64,000 nucleotides of DNA from Melitaea cinxia (GCF_905220565.1 NC_059406.1:15076001-15140000), one strand, 5' to 3'; counted from the first letter of the stretch, positions 1-11,744 are shown. The notes: generated by a model from the letters alone, not told the origin. Numbers and translations are program-made.

Positions 1-348
1 ATTTACAACGAACCATATTAAAATACCATAAATCTACTTATTTATAGTAGTAGTGAAAAATAAATTATAAAATTTGATAAAAATGAAAATTTATGTAGAA
101 ATACACTTAAATATTCTGATTTGGAATCATAAAAGCACATAATTTTTTGATTATATTGAAATTAAAAGTCGTATATTTTAATCTGAATATCACGTGACCT
201 AAAACACGACCCGCAATTGTATGACATCATAAGGGCAATAACAAAGTTCTGTGAGTGCTGTAAACAGCTTGTTATACATATCTATCAACTTTAACTTCAA
301 GGAGTAGTAGTTGTACTCTTTCGTTAGTGCATGTCATTTGTACTTATT

Positions 349-641
349 GGAACGAAGTTCCTTACGGCAGGCTTGACATTTGGCTGGGTGACAGAACTGA
401 AAAAAATGTGATACTAAAATCGTAAGAAAAATATATAACGGAAGTGACGTAATATCAGTCACACGACTGTATAATATGACGTTTGTAAAACTAAAATATT
501 ACTAGTAAACTTTTTTTAAATTATTTATTTAATTTTATACTGTCGACAAAAATAAATAAAGACATATGTTTTTTTTATTTTACTTAATAGTTTGAATTAT
601 TATTATTATTATGTTTGATTTATATATATGACACTACACAC
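349..641. mobile_element. Dispersed element with GGAACGAAGTTCC end hairpin, truncated copy
   Basis: Matches 58054-58535 over most of its length (GGAACGAAGTTCCTT, GGCAGGCTTGACATTTGG, CAGTCACACGACTGTATAA, ACTGTCGACAAAAATAAATA). It lacks the far hairpin end, keeping only a trace of ATGACACTACA at about 632-641. Confidence 0.7.
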
Positions 642-1206
642 CAACGATAGCTATTTTAATTCATTATTTTACACAAAAACACCAAATATTTGTAGCTGTT
701 AACGTTGAACTACTATTGACGTTGACGTATTCAACGAATTCGTTTTTACATACGTCATACACAACTTTTGTTTTTAACCATATTACGTTACCAAAATGGC
801 TGATAGCGTTTTCGCGGAAATAAAAAAGGTTTAAAATGTAATTTAATTGTATGGCATGAAAGCATGTTTATTTTGCCGAAATATATACTTTTTTTGTGGC
901 TTTTTATTGGAAAATCAACACTTTGAAGTACTTTTTCAAACATAGTGGAATACCCTATTACTCCACATAAATTATCCATCCATCCTCCATTTTGTTCTAC
1001 CAGAGATAATAACTAAAAATTGTTATTGCTTTTTTTTCGTAAATTAAATAATTATTAACATTCAGTTTCTAATCAACTCACGTATAAATACTTTTTTTGT
1101 TATTTTGTAAAGTGATAATTATTAGATATACTTATTTAGTGTGAATTATTCGCGCAGGTAGGTACAGTTAGTTTATTTAATAAAACTTTATTGCTTTCTA
1201 GAAATA

Positions 1207-2265
1207 CTAGCCGAACCGTGCCCACTTCGTTGGGTGTTAATTATTTTTGTGATCCAAATATATAGTAAAGTTTTCATCTCGCTCGCATTTCTCCGACTTG
1301 ATTCACCTATACTATTATTTTGCACTGAATTTTTTGTTTAATAACAATAAAATATAGCCTATATCACTCCTGAATAGTGTAGCTTTCTGCTAGTGAAAGA
1401 ATTTTCATGATCGGATCAGTACTTGCAAAGATTACTCCCTACAAAAATACAAAGTTAGAAACTTTACCTCTTCATAATATAAGTATAGACAAATTACACA
1501 TGCTTAAAAACTTGATAAAAATTGATTCAGTAGTTTCGGAGTTACATGCCGATAGCAGCGCCACCTACCGGGTCTGATTGAGATATTAATAATTAATAAA
1601 TGCTAAAAAAATATTAATAATTAATAAATGCACAGACCCCCCCAGTAGGATTTTTTTCCTATGTTGGGGGTCCGGAAATACACACAATACACAAACACAA
1701 CGCCCATACAACGAAAAACATCTATATGGCCGATACAAATGTCTGTCGTGAGCGGGAATCGAATCCGCGACCGCCAGCGTAACAGCCAGTGCTATGACCG
1801 CTGCGCCAACGCATCGTCTACTAAACTATCCTATCTTCCAAGTTGGACCAGATTATAGATGCTTACAAAATTTGATAAAAATTGGTTCAGTAGTTCCAGA
1901 GCTACAAAGCGATAGCAGCGCTATCTACCGGGTCCAATTGAGTTAAAAATTACCACATTTTCTAAGTTAGACCAAATTACAGATCCATACAAAATTTGAT
2001 AAAAAGTTGTTCAGTAGTTTCGGAGTTACATACTATTTTACATACGGAGATTCCTACCAAATTTGGAGTCGATAGGAGCTATAGTTTAAAAATGGGAATT
2101 TTCCATTGTTAACGCCCCCGTAATGCCCTCTTGTGAGTGGAATTTCTTAAAATCCGTTCTTAGCTGACCTCTACTCGGTGAAAGAAATATTCTTACCAAA
2201 TTTCAAGTCTCTACGCCTTATGGTTCCAGAGATATCGTGATGAGTCAATATATAGGTGGAAATCT
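1207..2265 (-). mobile_element. Helitron-like repeat, degenerate, interrupted by a SINE
   Basis: The left end ACTAGCCGAACCGTGCCC has the CTAG terminus expected of a Helitron 3' end on the - strand. The body holds repeated phrases such as AAATTTGATAAAAATTG, TTCAGTAGTTTCGGAG and GATAGCAGCGC (1500-2050), arranged as divergent internal duplications. The right boundary is uncertain. Confidence 0.45.
1640..1822 (-). mobile_element. tRNA-headed SINE (family A, GGCGCAGCGG head)
   Basis: On the - strand it has an A box in GTTGGCGCAGCGG and a B box GGTTCGATTCC. Its tail ends in GGAAAAAAATCCTAC, shared with the + strand copy at 7566. Confidence 0.7.
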
Positions 2266-2275
2266 CTTTTAAATA

Positions 2276-3384
2276 TGTATATGTTGCAGTCAAAACTCTT
2301 AACCAGTCAAAAGCACTATTGACTAGCAAAATCAGTCAGAAGTACTTTTGACCGTTTGCTTTAGTCAATAATACTTTTGACTAAAATAACAGTTAAAAGT
2401 ACTTTTGCCCAATGGAGCTGGTTAAAAGTACTTTTGACTAAATGATTCCGTCAATAGTGGTTTCGACTGGTTGTACCAGTCAAAACTCTTAAAATGTTAA
2501 GGTGGTCGATAAAAATAACGACAAACGCACATATAAACTTTTATATTACTCATTATTAGTGGAGAACGTGCTGATATTAAAACAAAAATGAGTGACTACG
2601 AAAAGAAAGAAGGCTTTTTGCAAAGAATTTTAGCGATGGAAGATATGAAAGATAGTCATTTCAATGTGATGACAAAAGAAATATTTAAAAAGTTTGCAAT
2701 GGATGTAGAAGACGCGAAATTTGATGAAAAGGAAACACTATTACAGTACAGTAGACTACAACCCTTTAACACGTTGAAGTTTGTGGTATAAAAAAAATTA
2801 GTTACAAACACAGAACCTGTCAAATATTTTTGCTGGCTGAGGAAATCTACGGCATTATTGATGCTGCTCATATTTCTATAGGGCATGGTGGTCGCGATAG
2901 ACTTAAGAATGAAACGGTAAAAAAGTACGCTAATATTACAAAAGAAATGATTAATATATATTTATCAATGTGCGAAGTATGCCAAAGGAAGAAAAGCAAG
3001 AAAAGGGTGGGTCAGGTTTAGAAACCGATCCTGCACACTGAAATGAACAGCCGCTGCCAAGTCGATCTGATTGACATGCAGTCGCAAGAAGATCGTGGGC
3101 ATAAATTTATTATGGTTTATCAGGATCATTTGACTAAATTTATTCACATCTAACGAGTTAATAGTGCTTTTGACTGACGCTTTTTTGCAGTTAAAAATAC
3201 TTTTGACGGAGAGCGTCAGCCAAAAGTATTTTTAACTGTGAATTTGCAGTCAAAAGTACTAATAACCAATAATTTTCAGTTAAAACCACTTTTGACCAAC
3301 TTGTCCAGTCAAAAGTACTTTTGACTGATTTCTCTAGTCAATAGTACTTTTGACTGGTTAAGAGTTCTGACTGCAACATATACA
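2276..3384 (+). mobile_element. Ginger-like DNA transposon, short degraded copy
   Basis: Starts TGTATATGTTGCAGTCA and ends with its inverse, TGACTGCAACATATACA. The two terminal regions (2276-2500 and about 3155-3384) are inverted copies of each other and are packed with near-palindromes of the type GTCAAAAGTACTTTTGAC. Between them lies an integrase-like coding remnant. Terminal TGT...ACA plus an integrase-type transposase fits the Ginger superfamily. An ATA flanks both ends, too short to count as a secure target duplication. AT-rich, 1.1 kb. Confidence 0.7.
2588..3153 (+). pseudogene. Integrase-like transposase remnant (KRBA2/SCAND3-type)
   Basis: Three pieces in two frames. 2588-2791 is an N-terminal piece (MSDYEKKEGFLQ...). 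From 2830 the frame reads IIDAAHISIGHGGRDRL ... SMCEVCQRKKSKK, an HHCC integrase zinc-binding module. After an in-frame TAG at 3019 it continues as QVDLIDMQSQ ... FIMVYQDHLTKF, the start of a retroviral-type integrase core with its first Asp. It stops at 3153, so the remaining catalytic residues are missing. The frameshift, the internal stop and the missing core make it nonfunctional. Confidence 0.75.
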
Positions 3385-3636
3385 ATAGATTAGATACAAA
3401 ACAAATAAGTATGCAAAAGCGGCCTTATTATCGCTTACGATCTCTTCCAGGCAACCTTTAGTATATCGTCCTAATGTTTGTTAAAAAATGTTTTTGAACT
3501 TATGAAAGATTTTACATTATAGCTTGTAAAACAGTGTTTTTAAAGTAAATTCTTCAATAATTACAGTAATTTCACACTACATTTGTTTCAAACTACTTTT
3601 ATGTTATGGTATTTGATTCCATTTTAAATCACTTAC

Positions 3637-3960
3637 TCACTTCAGCCTATCGCATTCCACTGCTGGACATAGGCCTCTCTAAGTTCGCGGTCAGACATTA
3701 CGGCGCGAGCTCATGTATTTTGCCCATAGTCACCACTCTGGGCAGGCGGGTTGGTGACCGCAGCGCTGGCTTTGTGACACCGAAGACGCTGCTGCCCGTC
3801 TTCGGCCCGTGTATTTCAAAGCCAACAGTTCGATATCCCGTCATCGGTCAGCTTTATAGGTTCCAAGGTGGTAGTGGAACTTTGTTATCCCTTAAGTCGC
3901 CTCTTACGACACCCACGGGAAGAGAGGGGGTATATATTCTTTATTACTGTAACCACTAAG
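3637..3960 (-). mobile_element. LINE-type retroposon tail (family B)
   Basis: Long copy with CCACTGCTGGACATAGGCCT, TGCCCATAGTCACCACTCTG, GCTGCCCGTCTTCGG and CTTACGACACCCACGGGAAG. The open frame across it is a by-product of its composition. Confidence 0.7.
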
Positions 3961-4374
3961 CGATAATATAATAAATAATCCACTCCATAAAAAAAATTAT
4001 CAAGTACTATTAACACGAAGAATGGTTTCATAGTATATTAACGCTTATTAACGCTAATTTATTCATTATGGCAAATAAGCAACCATTAACCTATTTACCC
4101 GGATCAAGTTGAGCGGAAACCGCGAATAAAGTTCAAACAATTTAAAGGGTCTACGGGACAGTTTTGTAGGTTTAATACATTACCCTCCACGCAACGAAAT
4201 AAATTACTCATGTTATTTTTGTAATTTAATATCTTACTTTTCATTCAACGTACATGTGATTATTATTTAATTATCACGATATTTGAAGGAAACTTATTTG
4301 AAAAATCACGTTAAAACCATTCACAGGGTGAACTGTAAATTATTGTTTTTAGTCAGTGGGTCGCGTCGGTGCTC

Positions 4375-4450
4375 GTCAGAACTTTATAACTTAAAAAAAA
4401 TACAGTCGAATTGAGAACCTCCTCCTTTTTTGGAAGTCGGTTAAAAAAGG
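4375..4450 (-). mobile_element. Fragment of the ACCGACTTC element (family F)
   Basis: Contains ACAGTCGAATTGAGAACC and TTTTTTGGAAGTCGGTTAAA, the same end as at 35850-35881. Confidence 0.65.
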
Positions 4451-5041
4451 TCGTGTATCCAAATATTTTAAAATACTAGAGACTGGTATTAACGAACAGT
4501 CGGCTATGATGTCAAAACTCCACTCGTTATGTCCATGTACATTGTCTTATTTGTGTCATTCAACATTGTCTTTTTCAAATAATTTTTACGACCTCAGTTA
4601 ATGTTTTAATAACTACTTAACAAATTGAAGCATACATGACAAAATTATATATCGATATACGATATTGTTATCATATTCGTATTTACCCTAGGGCCATAGA
4701 GGCCATGGCCCGGTTTGGCATTCCGGGAAGGGTGATGTAAGCCGAGTATGAGGGGCCGCGCAAGATAGTACTAGGGATGTAATAATTTTCTTTATTTTAT
4801 AAAGAAAATATTATTTTAATATTGTAATATTTATAATATTTCGGAAAAAAACATCATGCTGTTTTTGTCCTTTTCCCTTCATTTATAGAGCGGCAACTTT
4901 ATTGGACTGGGGTCTAAATCTTAATATACGCCACTGATTGTTGTACAAACATTGTCAATTTGTATAAATTTTTACAATAATTAACAGTAGTAGCCTGTTA
5001 GCGCAGTATAATAATAATAATTAATAAATAATTAATATTTA

Positions 5042-5280
5042 CACAATACACAGACGGTCGTCTGTTCTTAAAGGAAGCAATTTAATGCTTGTGTTATAAG
5101 GTAACAGCCGACTGGTATAGCTACATTTTTTTTTCGATAAACATACGTATAAATAATACATATATAGATATATAAATAAATATATATATATATTACACCC
5201 AGACTCGGGGTGGGAATCGAACCCACAACCCTCGGAGCAGAAAGTAAGGTCACTACAAACTGCGCCAACGGACTTGTCAA
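5042..5280 (-). mobile_element. tRNA-headed SINE (family D)
   Basis: On the - strand: A box GTTGGCGCAGTTTG, B box GGTTCGATTCCC, CGAGTCTGGGTGTAATA, then an AT-rich body and TACCAGTCGGCTGTTACC near the tail. Head at about 5200-5280. Confidence 0.75.
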
Positions 5281-5412
5281 AAGTATGGGTTCAATTCTCG
5301 CTTGTCTATCTGTAAGATTTATTTAATTATATATGTGTTATTTATGAGTACATTTATCAATAAAAAATGTAGCTATAATACCATAGGAACAGACGGCCCG
5401 GTGTATGTTAAA

Positions 5413-5414
<2 letters not shown>

Positions 5415-5466
<52 letters not shown>
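5415..5466. repeat. (TA)n microsatellite
   Basis: About 25 uninterrupted AT dinucleotides. Confidence 0.9.
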
Positions 5467-5472
<6 letters not shown>

Positions 5473-6727
5473 TAAGTAGCTTGAGTTTTATGAACCTTAA
5501 TACGGTTTGAATCAGATATAGCCGGCAAAAGTTTGACATTTAGTATTGCCTTAGAGGTTTCTTAGAATTGCCAAGACATTGTAAATATTATTATTTAAAA
5601 ACAAGTAATCCGAACAGCTTCTAATTAAGAATATATATTTTTAAATTTTTATTTGACTTATTTAAATACAATGCAAATTATTGACGTGCCACACTGAAGT
5701 AATGAAAATTATTTTATTGGTTTTTGGTTTAACTATTTATATACGAAAACAATTTGATTCAATTTAAATGCATAATTATGTTAATGTTTTAAATGTATTA
5801 TTGTTTATTCTTAATTTAAATTATTAAAGGTTTGATTAAAATCTAATTCAATATATTATGTACAATTGTATGAGAGATTACGTTTATTCTTGAACTCAGT
5901 TTGTGAGGTCATTGACTTCTGTGACAGCTGACCGTTCTTTTATGATTCACGCCACATTCTAGTATTTTTGTACACTCTTTCTGATTCTAAGCTAACCTGA
6001 CCTTGACCTTATTATTCTTTCTTTTTAAGTAATCGTGAATTAGTATATATTATATTGGAATATTTAGATTGTAAGCAGATGATTTTTATAATATTACAGT
6101 GACAGAACTATTTAGATTCCTCGTTGAATCTAATTCATTATAATGTGGATCTGTATTATATCGCTCAAGGACAACTCGACGCGTCAGTTACGCAATTTCA
6201 TAAATTAGACAAGATGATAGATACAGTACCTCTACACACTACAGCAGTGCTATAGGTACTGCTAAACTTTTTTACTATAAAAGTAAAATTATAAGTCATA
6301 AATAGGGATGATTAATTTTTAAGAGCGATATGGTTCGAATTAACTAGATTTATTTTATCTTTATGAATACAGAATATTGATATTAATCAAATCTCACGCT
6401 TAGTCATTTTATATTGGCCATTATCTCGTGTGTTAACACTTTTAAAATTAATCAGTGTTGCTTCGACTTCTTCGTGCAACACGTGTTTGTTCGTTGTTAC
6501 GCGTAATTAGTATTCGAATAATAAGTTTATGGTTGTTTACAATTGTGGTAGTTTTTTTTTTTTAATATTATTTCTATTTTTAATTAATTAGTATATTTAT
6601 GTAAGTATTAAAATTATTTTTTGTTAATTTTTTTTTTAATGTTGTTACAAGATTTTAGGATATCGTGCGCATTAACTAGCGGTTATCTGAAAGAGATCGC
6701 TTGGTAGGAATGCCAGAAGTGAAAAAA
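5467..6727. other. AT-rich intergenic sequence, nothing recognised
   Basis: No open frame, repeat relation or RNA gene seen. Poly-T runs at about 6550 and 6630. Confidence 0.5.
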
Positions 6728-7567
6728 ATATATCGATATATCGATGTATCGATATTTATTAAAATATCAATATCGACGTCGATATATCGAAGAAAAAATG
6801 TCGATATATCGGTCAAATTTTCAAAAGTTTTCGTTTGCGTTTTTAAAATAATAGTTTATTTAGCTTAATATTATCCAATAGTAATTGTTATATAAAAAGT
6901 AAATTATTTTAATGTACAAAAATCTCAATAAAAATGACAGTTTTTTTTTATCAATATTCCTTTTTATTAGGCAATAATTTCAAAAATTTTAACTAATATA
7001 TTTAAACCTATTTGTTGTATTAGGCAAACTAGTGTTTATCCGGTGGCGAAAGTAGAAAAATTAAAAAAAATATATCGGTTTGATACAATTTTCGATATTG
7101 GATATTTTTAACCGACTTCAGAAAAGAAGGAGGTTACTCAATTCTGCCGTATTTATGTATGTTCGGGGATAACTTCGTCGTTTATGAACCGATTTTGCTA
7201 ACATTTTTTTTGCTGGAAAGGAGACATCTTAAGTGTGGTACCATGATAAGGAAACCAGGATTTGATAATGGATTCCCAGAGAAATTGAGGGAAACCCTCG
7301 AAAATCCGCATAACTTTATACTGGGTGTATCGATTTTGATGATTTTTAATTTAATCAAAAGCCGATGTTTATCATGTGGTCAAATTTAAATTTCATCGAA
7401 ATCCAACTATTGGAGTAATCTTTGATAATAACATAATACAACGTAGGTAACGTTGTATTATTTGTCGATGTAATTGAAGTCGGTTTTTTTTCATTTGCTG
7501 GCAAACACAATTAGGTATGTGATATTTTAGTCGATGTATTGGATTTAAAATATCGATACATCGATAT
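6728..7567. repeat. TATCGATA-rich repeat split by a family F element
   Basis: Clusters of TATCGATATATCGATGTATC occur at 6728-6810 and again, inverted, at 7520-7567. The ACCGACTTC element lies between them. It may be one older element with TATCGAT-rich inverted ends. Confidence 0.4.
7110..7513 (+). mobile_element. ACCGACTTC element (family F), internally deleted
   Basis: Begins AACCGACTTCAGAAAAG and ends GAAGTCGGTTTTTTTTCATT plus the TTTGCTGGCAAA hairpin end. The middle carries GGTACCATGATAAGGAAACC and GAGAAATTGAGGGAAACCC, as in the long copy at 35115. Confidence 0.7.
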
Positions 7568-7741
7568 TGACGACGCGTTGGCGCAGCGGCCACAGTACTG
7601 ACTGTTGTGCTGGCGGTGGCAGGTTCGATTCCGCTCACGACAAATATTTGTGTCGGCCATATAGATGTTTGTCGTGGTCTAGGTGTTTGTGCTTGTGTAT
7701 TGTGTATTTCCGGACCCCGACACAGGAGAAAATCCTACAGG
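7566..7741 (+). mobile_element. tRNA-headed SINE (family A)
   Basis: Head GACGCGTTGGCGCAGCGGCC (A box), B box GGTTCGATTCC, then the body CATATAGATGTTTGTCGTGG and a tail ending GGAGAAAATCCTACAG. Same subfamily as 1640-1822, in the opposite orientation. Confidence 0.75.
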
Positions 7742-7784
7742 TCCTAACATGCTGCTCTATCTACGCTTACGCTATGCTTCAGCC

Positions 7785-8372
7785 TATAATATTTTACTGC
7801 TGGGCTATTATACACATGTAAGCTTATATACCCATGTAAGAGAAGGATCAGAGTTGAATCCAACACGCTGCTCCAATGCGAGTGGATAAATTTTCTACTA
7901 TAAGTAACAATCGCTATCAGGTGTATGATAACAACCGGAACCGACGGCTTAACGTGCTCCCCGGCGCGGTGGGGAGACCCACAAGGACACCCAGACCACA
8001 ACAAACATCTGTATCATTACAGCCTATACAGTCCACTGCTGGACATAGGCCTCCACAAGTTTACGCCAAAAATAACGTGAACTCATGTGTTTTGCCCATA
8101 GTCACCACGCTGGGCAGGCGGGTTGGTGACCGCAGTACTTGGCAGGCTTTGTCGCACCGAAGACGCTGCTGCCCGTCTTCGGCCTGTGTATTTCAAAGCC
8201 AGCAGTTGGGTGGTTATCCCGCCACCAGTCGGCTTTTTAAGTTCCAAGGTGGTAGCGGAACTGTGGATCTGTATGGCCAATACCAATGTTTGTCATGTGC
8301 GGGGATCGAACCCGCAACCCCTAGCGCAACAGCCACAAACCAGTGCTGTGACCGTTGCGCCAACGCGTGTCG
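7785..8372 (-). mobile_element. Long tRNA-headed SINE, split by a LINE-type insertion
   Basis: Read on the - strand: the tRNA-like head is at 8272-8372 (GTTGGCGCAACGG and GGTTCGATCCCC), the body at 7905-8013 and a tail with CCCAGCAGTAAAAT at about 7785. The SINE is interrupted at 8014-8266 by a retroposon flanked by a 7-bp duplication. The head resembles Heliconius Metulj-type SINEs (recollection, not tested). Confidence 0.7.
8014..8266 (-). mobile_element. LINE-type retroposon tail (family B, CR1/Zenon-like), inside a SINE
   Basis: Flanked by a perfect 7-bp direct repeat ATCTGTA (8007-8013 and 8267-8273). On the - strand it ends in GTCCAGCAGTGGACTG plus GGCTGTAATGA, the conserved 3' end of this family. 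Confidence 0.75.
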
Positions 8373-8473
8373 GTCGCGTCAGTCGCGTGTCTGCTTTATA
8401 TCTATATAGGTTAAAAAATAGTCGTTTTAATTGGAATTAACATATTATACATCGTGATAATTTTATTGAAATA

Positions 8474-8650
8474 CTAGCTGCCCGGACAGACTTCGTTCTG
8501 TCAAAAGTTAATAGAAAAAAAAAATTGTATTAAAACCTTCCGTGGGACTTAAGGAATATACAAAAAATAAATTAGCCGAATTGGTCGAGCCATTCTCGAA
8601 TTATGCGCTTAGTAACATTCATTTTTATTTATATACATTAATTGTTAAGG
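8474..8650 (-). mobile_element. Helitron-like fragment
   Basis: Left end ACTAGCTGCCCGGACAG, with CTAG and an adjacent hairpin GACAGACTTCGTTCTGTC. This matches the Helitron 3'-end layout on the - strand. The 5' boundary is uncertain. Confidence 0.5.
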
Positions 8651-8794
8651 TCATACAGGTAATTAAGTAATATTAAATTTAGTAATCTTACATATCTTGA
8701 CATAAACGTGATTGAGTGGGGCGTCGGTCCTAGATATGTGAGAGACTTTTTCTGATAATTGTAACATTTCGATATTTTTGCGTTGAAAAACCTA

Positions 8795-8940
8795 GGTCCG
8801 CTCGAACCGCCATCGGTCGGCTTTTTAAGTAGGTACCAAGGTGGTAGTGAAACTGTGTTATCCCTTTGTCGCTTCTTACGACATTCACGTTAAGAGAGGG
8901 GGTGGCTAAATTCTTTGCGGCCGTAGCCACACAGCTCGAC
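8795..8940 (-). mobile_element. LINE-type retroposon fragment (family B, 5' part)
   Basis: Carries CCAAGGTGGTAGTGAAACTG, GCTTCTTACGACATTCACG and GCGGCCGTAGCCACA, but lacks the GCAGTGGACTG tail. Confidence 0.6.
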
Positions 8941-8984
8941 TAGAACACTGCTCCAGATATTCAGCAGGACATCCACACTAGAAT

Positions 8985-9192
8985 TCTTATATATAAAATT
9001 CTCGTGTCACAATGTTAGGTAAAATACTCCTCCGAAACGGCTGAACAGATTTTTATGAAAAATTGTGTGCATATCGGGTAGGACTGAGAATCGGCCAACA
9101 TCTATTTTTCATACCCCTAAGTTAAAGGGGGGAGGGGGGATTAAGGGCGTTAATGGCATATATGGCAAAACAACGTTTGCGGGGTCAGCTAG
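8985..9192 (+). mobile_element. Non-autonomous Helitron (CTCGTGTCAC family)
   Basis: Starts TCTTATATATAAAATTCTCG and ends ACGTTTGCGGGGTCAGCTAG, followed by T. Same family as 51479-51791. Confidence 0.7.
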
Positions 9193-9214
9193 TTTTATAT
9201 TATAGATAGGTAAA

Positions 9215-9440
9215 ATAGGTTCTGTTGTCAAAGACTATACTTCTATAATAATACACAAAAGAGTATAATTATGTACAAGTGTGTCAAATACATGGTAGTG
9301 TGTGTAATGTTTATTTATTGATTTAATGTATTTAAAAAAAAAATAGTATTCTGCACTCCTCTATATAAACTATAGTATTCGAAATTTCATACTCCTTCGT
9401 CCGCGCAATATTGCTAAGTTTTTGTCTCACGTATAGAGAT
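9215..9440 (+). repeat. Dispersed repeat (family M), 5' copy
   Basis: Shares ATTGATTTAATGTATTT, ATTCTGCACTCCT and CGAAATTTCATACTCC with 11435-11740. No coding capacity seen. Confidence 0.5.
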
Positions 9441-9485
9441 TAGATTATATGTAGATTAGCTGACGAATTCTCTATTCTAAAAAAA

Positions 9486-9636
9486 ATACTAATAAGTACC
9501 TACATCTATACTAATAAGTACCTACATCTATACTAATAAGTACCTACATCTATACTAATAAGTACCTACATCTATACTAATAAGTACCTACATCTATACT
9601 AATAAGTACCTACATCTATACTAATAAGTACCTACT
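9486..9636. repeat. 22-bp minisatellite, about seven units
   Basis: Nearly perfect tandem units TACTAATAAGTACCTACATC plus TA. There are no spacers, so it is not a CRISPR array. The flanks are unique AT-rich sequence. Confidence 0.9.
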
Positions 9637-9639
9637 ATA

Positions 9640-11430
9640 AAGCTAAAGATTTTTTGTCGTTTTATTGTTTCTTTAAATCAGCTAATTTTAGATAAAATTA
9701 TCATCATACCTACTTAGATACAATGGAAATAACAAAACGTCGGCTCATTATGGGCATGGCACAGCAATATACATAATTCGGTGTCTGTTCAAAGTCCAAA
9801 GGACAAGTCTGGCCTGGAAAATTTGCATTATGTCAGATAACCGGTTTCACGATTGATGGAGAATAAAAAATTATATATTCTCTAAGTAAAATATTTACGA
9901 AAATATGTTGACAATCTGCATTTTACTCGCCATTATTTAAATAAAATTTTCATAATATGACTTTATGAAGAAATTTATAAAGTAGGCTCTCCTAATTATT
10001 TTTTAAGTAAAAGCATATTTTTTTTTTTTTTTTTATTTATATATTTTGATCCACGGGCTCAAAATGCCCGTGCCTTTGTTTATCACGCATGCATTATAAT
10101 ACCGATTTGCGATTTTTCTACTTATTATACTACAGATCGACAGTCCTGTGACTGCCTAGTAAAACTAGGACGTGGTCCGACGCTGACGGTTTTTTTTTCC
10201 TTACTAAATACTGTTTATGCAGAAGTATACACATAATTGCTTTCTAATTTCTAACATTATTATTTTTCTTATCTATGTCTATATTTACACTTATTTGCCT
10301 AGTTATCATATATGTACACTTATTTCCTAGTTACCATATATGTACACTTATGTACTAATTACAATGTACACTTAACCTATGTTACTGTTAGTAAGGTTTT
10401 TTTTTTCTTATATATATATATATATATATTATTTTTTATATAGTTATTATTTGTTTATCTATGTATAAGTTATCTATTTCTGTTATTTACTTAAATTTCA
10501 CTACATAATTATTTATTTATCTATTTATTTATTTTATTTTATAGGTACATCCACAGAATACATATGGGACATTATATATGATTCACTATTACATTATTAT
10601 CTAATATGTATCCCATTACGGGGTACACAACATTCCACAATATATTAATGCCGAGAAGCAAGTATAATTAAAATTACTTCGCATAAAAAATTAAAAGTAA
10701 AGATCCTACTTGTTAATAATAAAATTCATTTAAAAAGGTCATTAATCAAATTTATATAAAAAGTAAAGTTACGATAATATTAATAATCAAACTTAGCTTA
10801 ACTTAAAATAAAAGCATATTTGGAAAATGGTGGTTCCGTCACAACTTGTACCCTTTTTTTAATTTTATCGTAGAGGTTATTGGGCTATAGCTCCGTATTA
10901 TCTACCCCTATTTCAGCCCTGACTTCTGCCATATTGGCATAAAAACATTACACCAATATCATATGAGTTTCTAACTTTAATTAAATTTGCGAGACCTTAT
11001 CGTTCTGATTCAGTTTATATTTTTTTTAATATTGCACAGAGTGTGCAATCTGGATGGCGTGGCACATCATTTTCCAGTTTATATCATTTTGCGATATAAT
11101 GTGAGTTGTTATTTTTACCTTGTTATTTTATAGTCTGTCCAAAAACAATTTTTGGTATGGTTTTATAATATGCTAAAATCTGGGTAATGTGGAATTCTAG
11201 TAATGGTTTCAGAGTTCCTCAAATAATAAATAAGTATATCTTTATAATCAGTCGCGTAAAAAATGTGTTTATATAAAAAAATATCAATGTTTAAGTAAGT
11301 GTCTATTTGATCAAAGTCCACAGCCTAACAACCGGTTCAAAACCACTCATATTTTTCAGACAACCTGTTTGATGTGGAAGCTACACGTACATGTTTGTAG
11401 TATAATTATAGTTGTCAGTTATATTGATTC
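9640..11430. other. AT-rich intergenic sequence with possible LINE 3' ends
   Basis: A hairpin ACGGGCTCAAAATGCCCGTG at about 10063 is followed by sequence like a LINE 3' UTR. Repeated TATGTACACTTAT phrases at 10310-10375. No coding signal. Confidence 0.45.
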
Positions 11431-11434
11431 TTAT

Positions 11435-11740
11435 ATACTAGTGGTCGTCCTGTGTTTGAAATTCGACCACAATTTAAAAAAAAAAAAATATTGAAATAAA
11501 GAACCTTTTTTCAAATTTTTTAATTTGATCACAGACTTTGACAATCAACAAAAGTCTATATGCGTGTGTGTGATGTCTTTTTTATTGATTTAATATATTT
11601 GTATGCATAATTAAAAAAAAATATTAGCATTCTGCACTCCTTCTCTATACATATAAACTATAAGTTTACGAAATTTCATTCTTCTCCGTTTGCGCAATTT
11701 TCCTAAAAAAGGGTACAAAGTTTTTGCTACGTAATAATAT
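11435..11740 (+). repeat. Dispersed repeat (family M), 3' copy
   Basis: Begins near TACTAGTGGTCGTCCTGTG. Shares blocks with 9215-9440. It is abutted by a family B retroposon whose target duplication lies in its last bases. Confidence 0.5.
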
Positions 11741-11744
11741 ATAG

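Noticed and set aside
3606..3959. 117-codon open frame
   Set aside because: Lies entirely in a family B retroposon copy; no protein motif.
7876..8440. Overlapping open frames of 105-177 codons
   Set aside because: They run across a SINE and a family B retroposon. Related frames appear at other copies of the same repeats, so they are composition by-products.
9486..9636. Regular short repeats as a CRISPR-like array
   Set aside because: Units are directly adjacent with no spacers, and the genome is eukaryotic.
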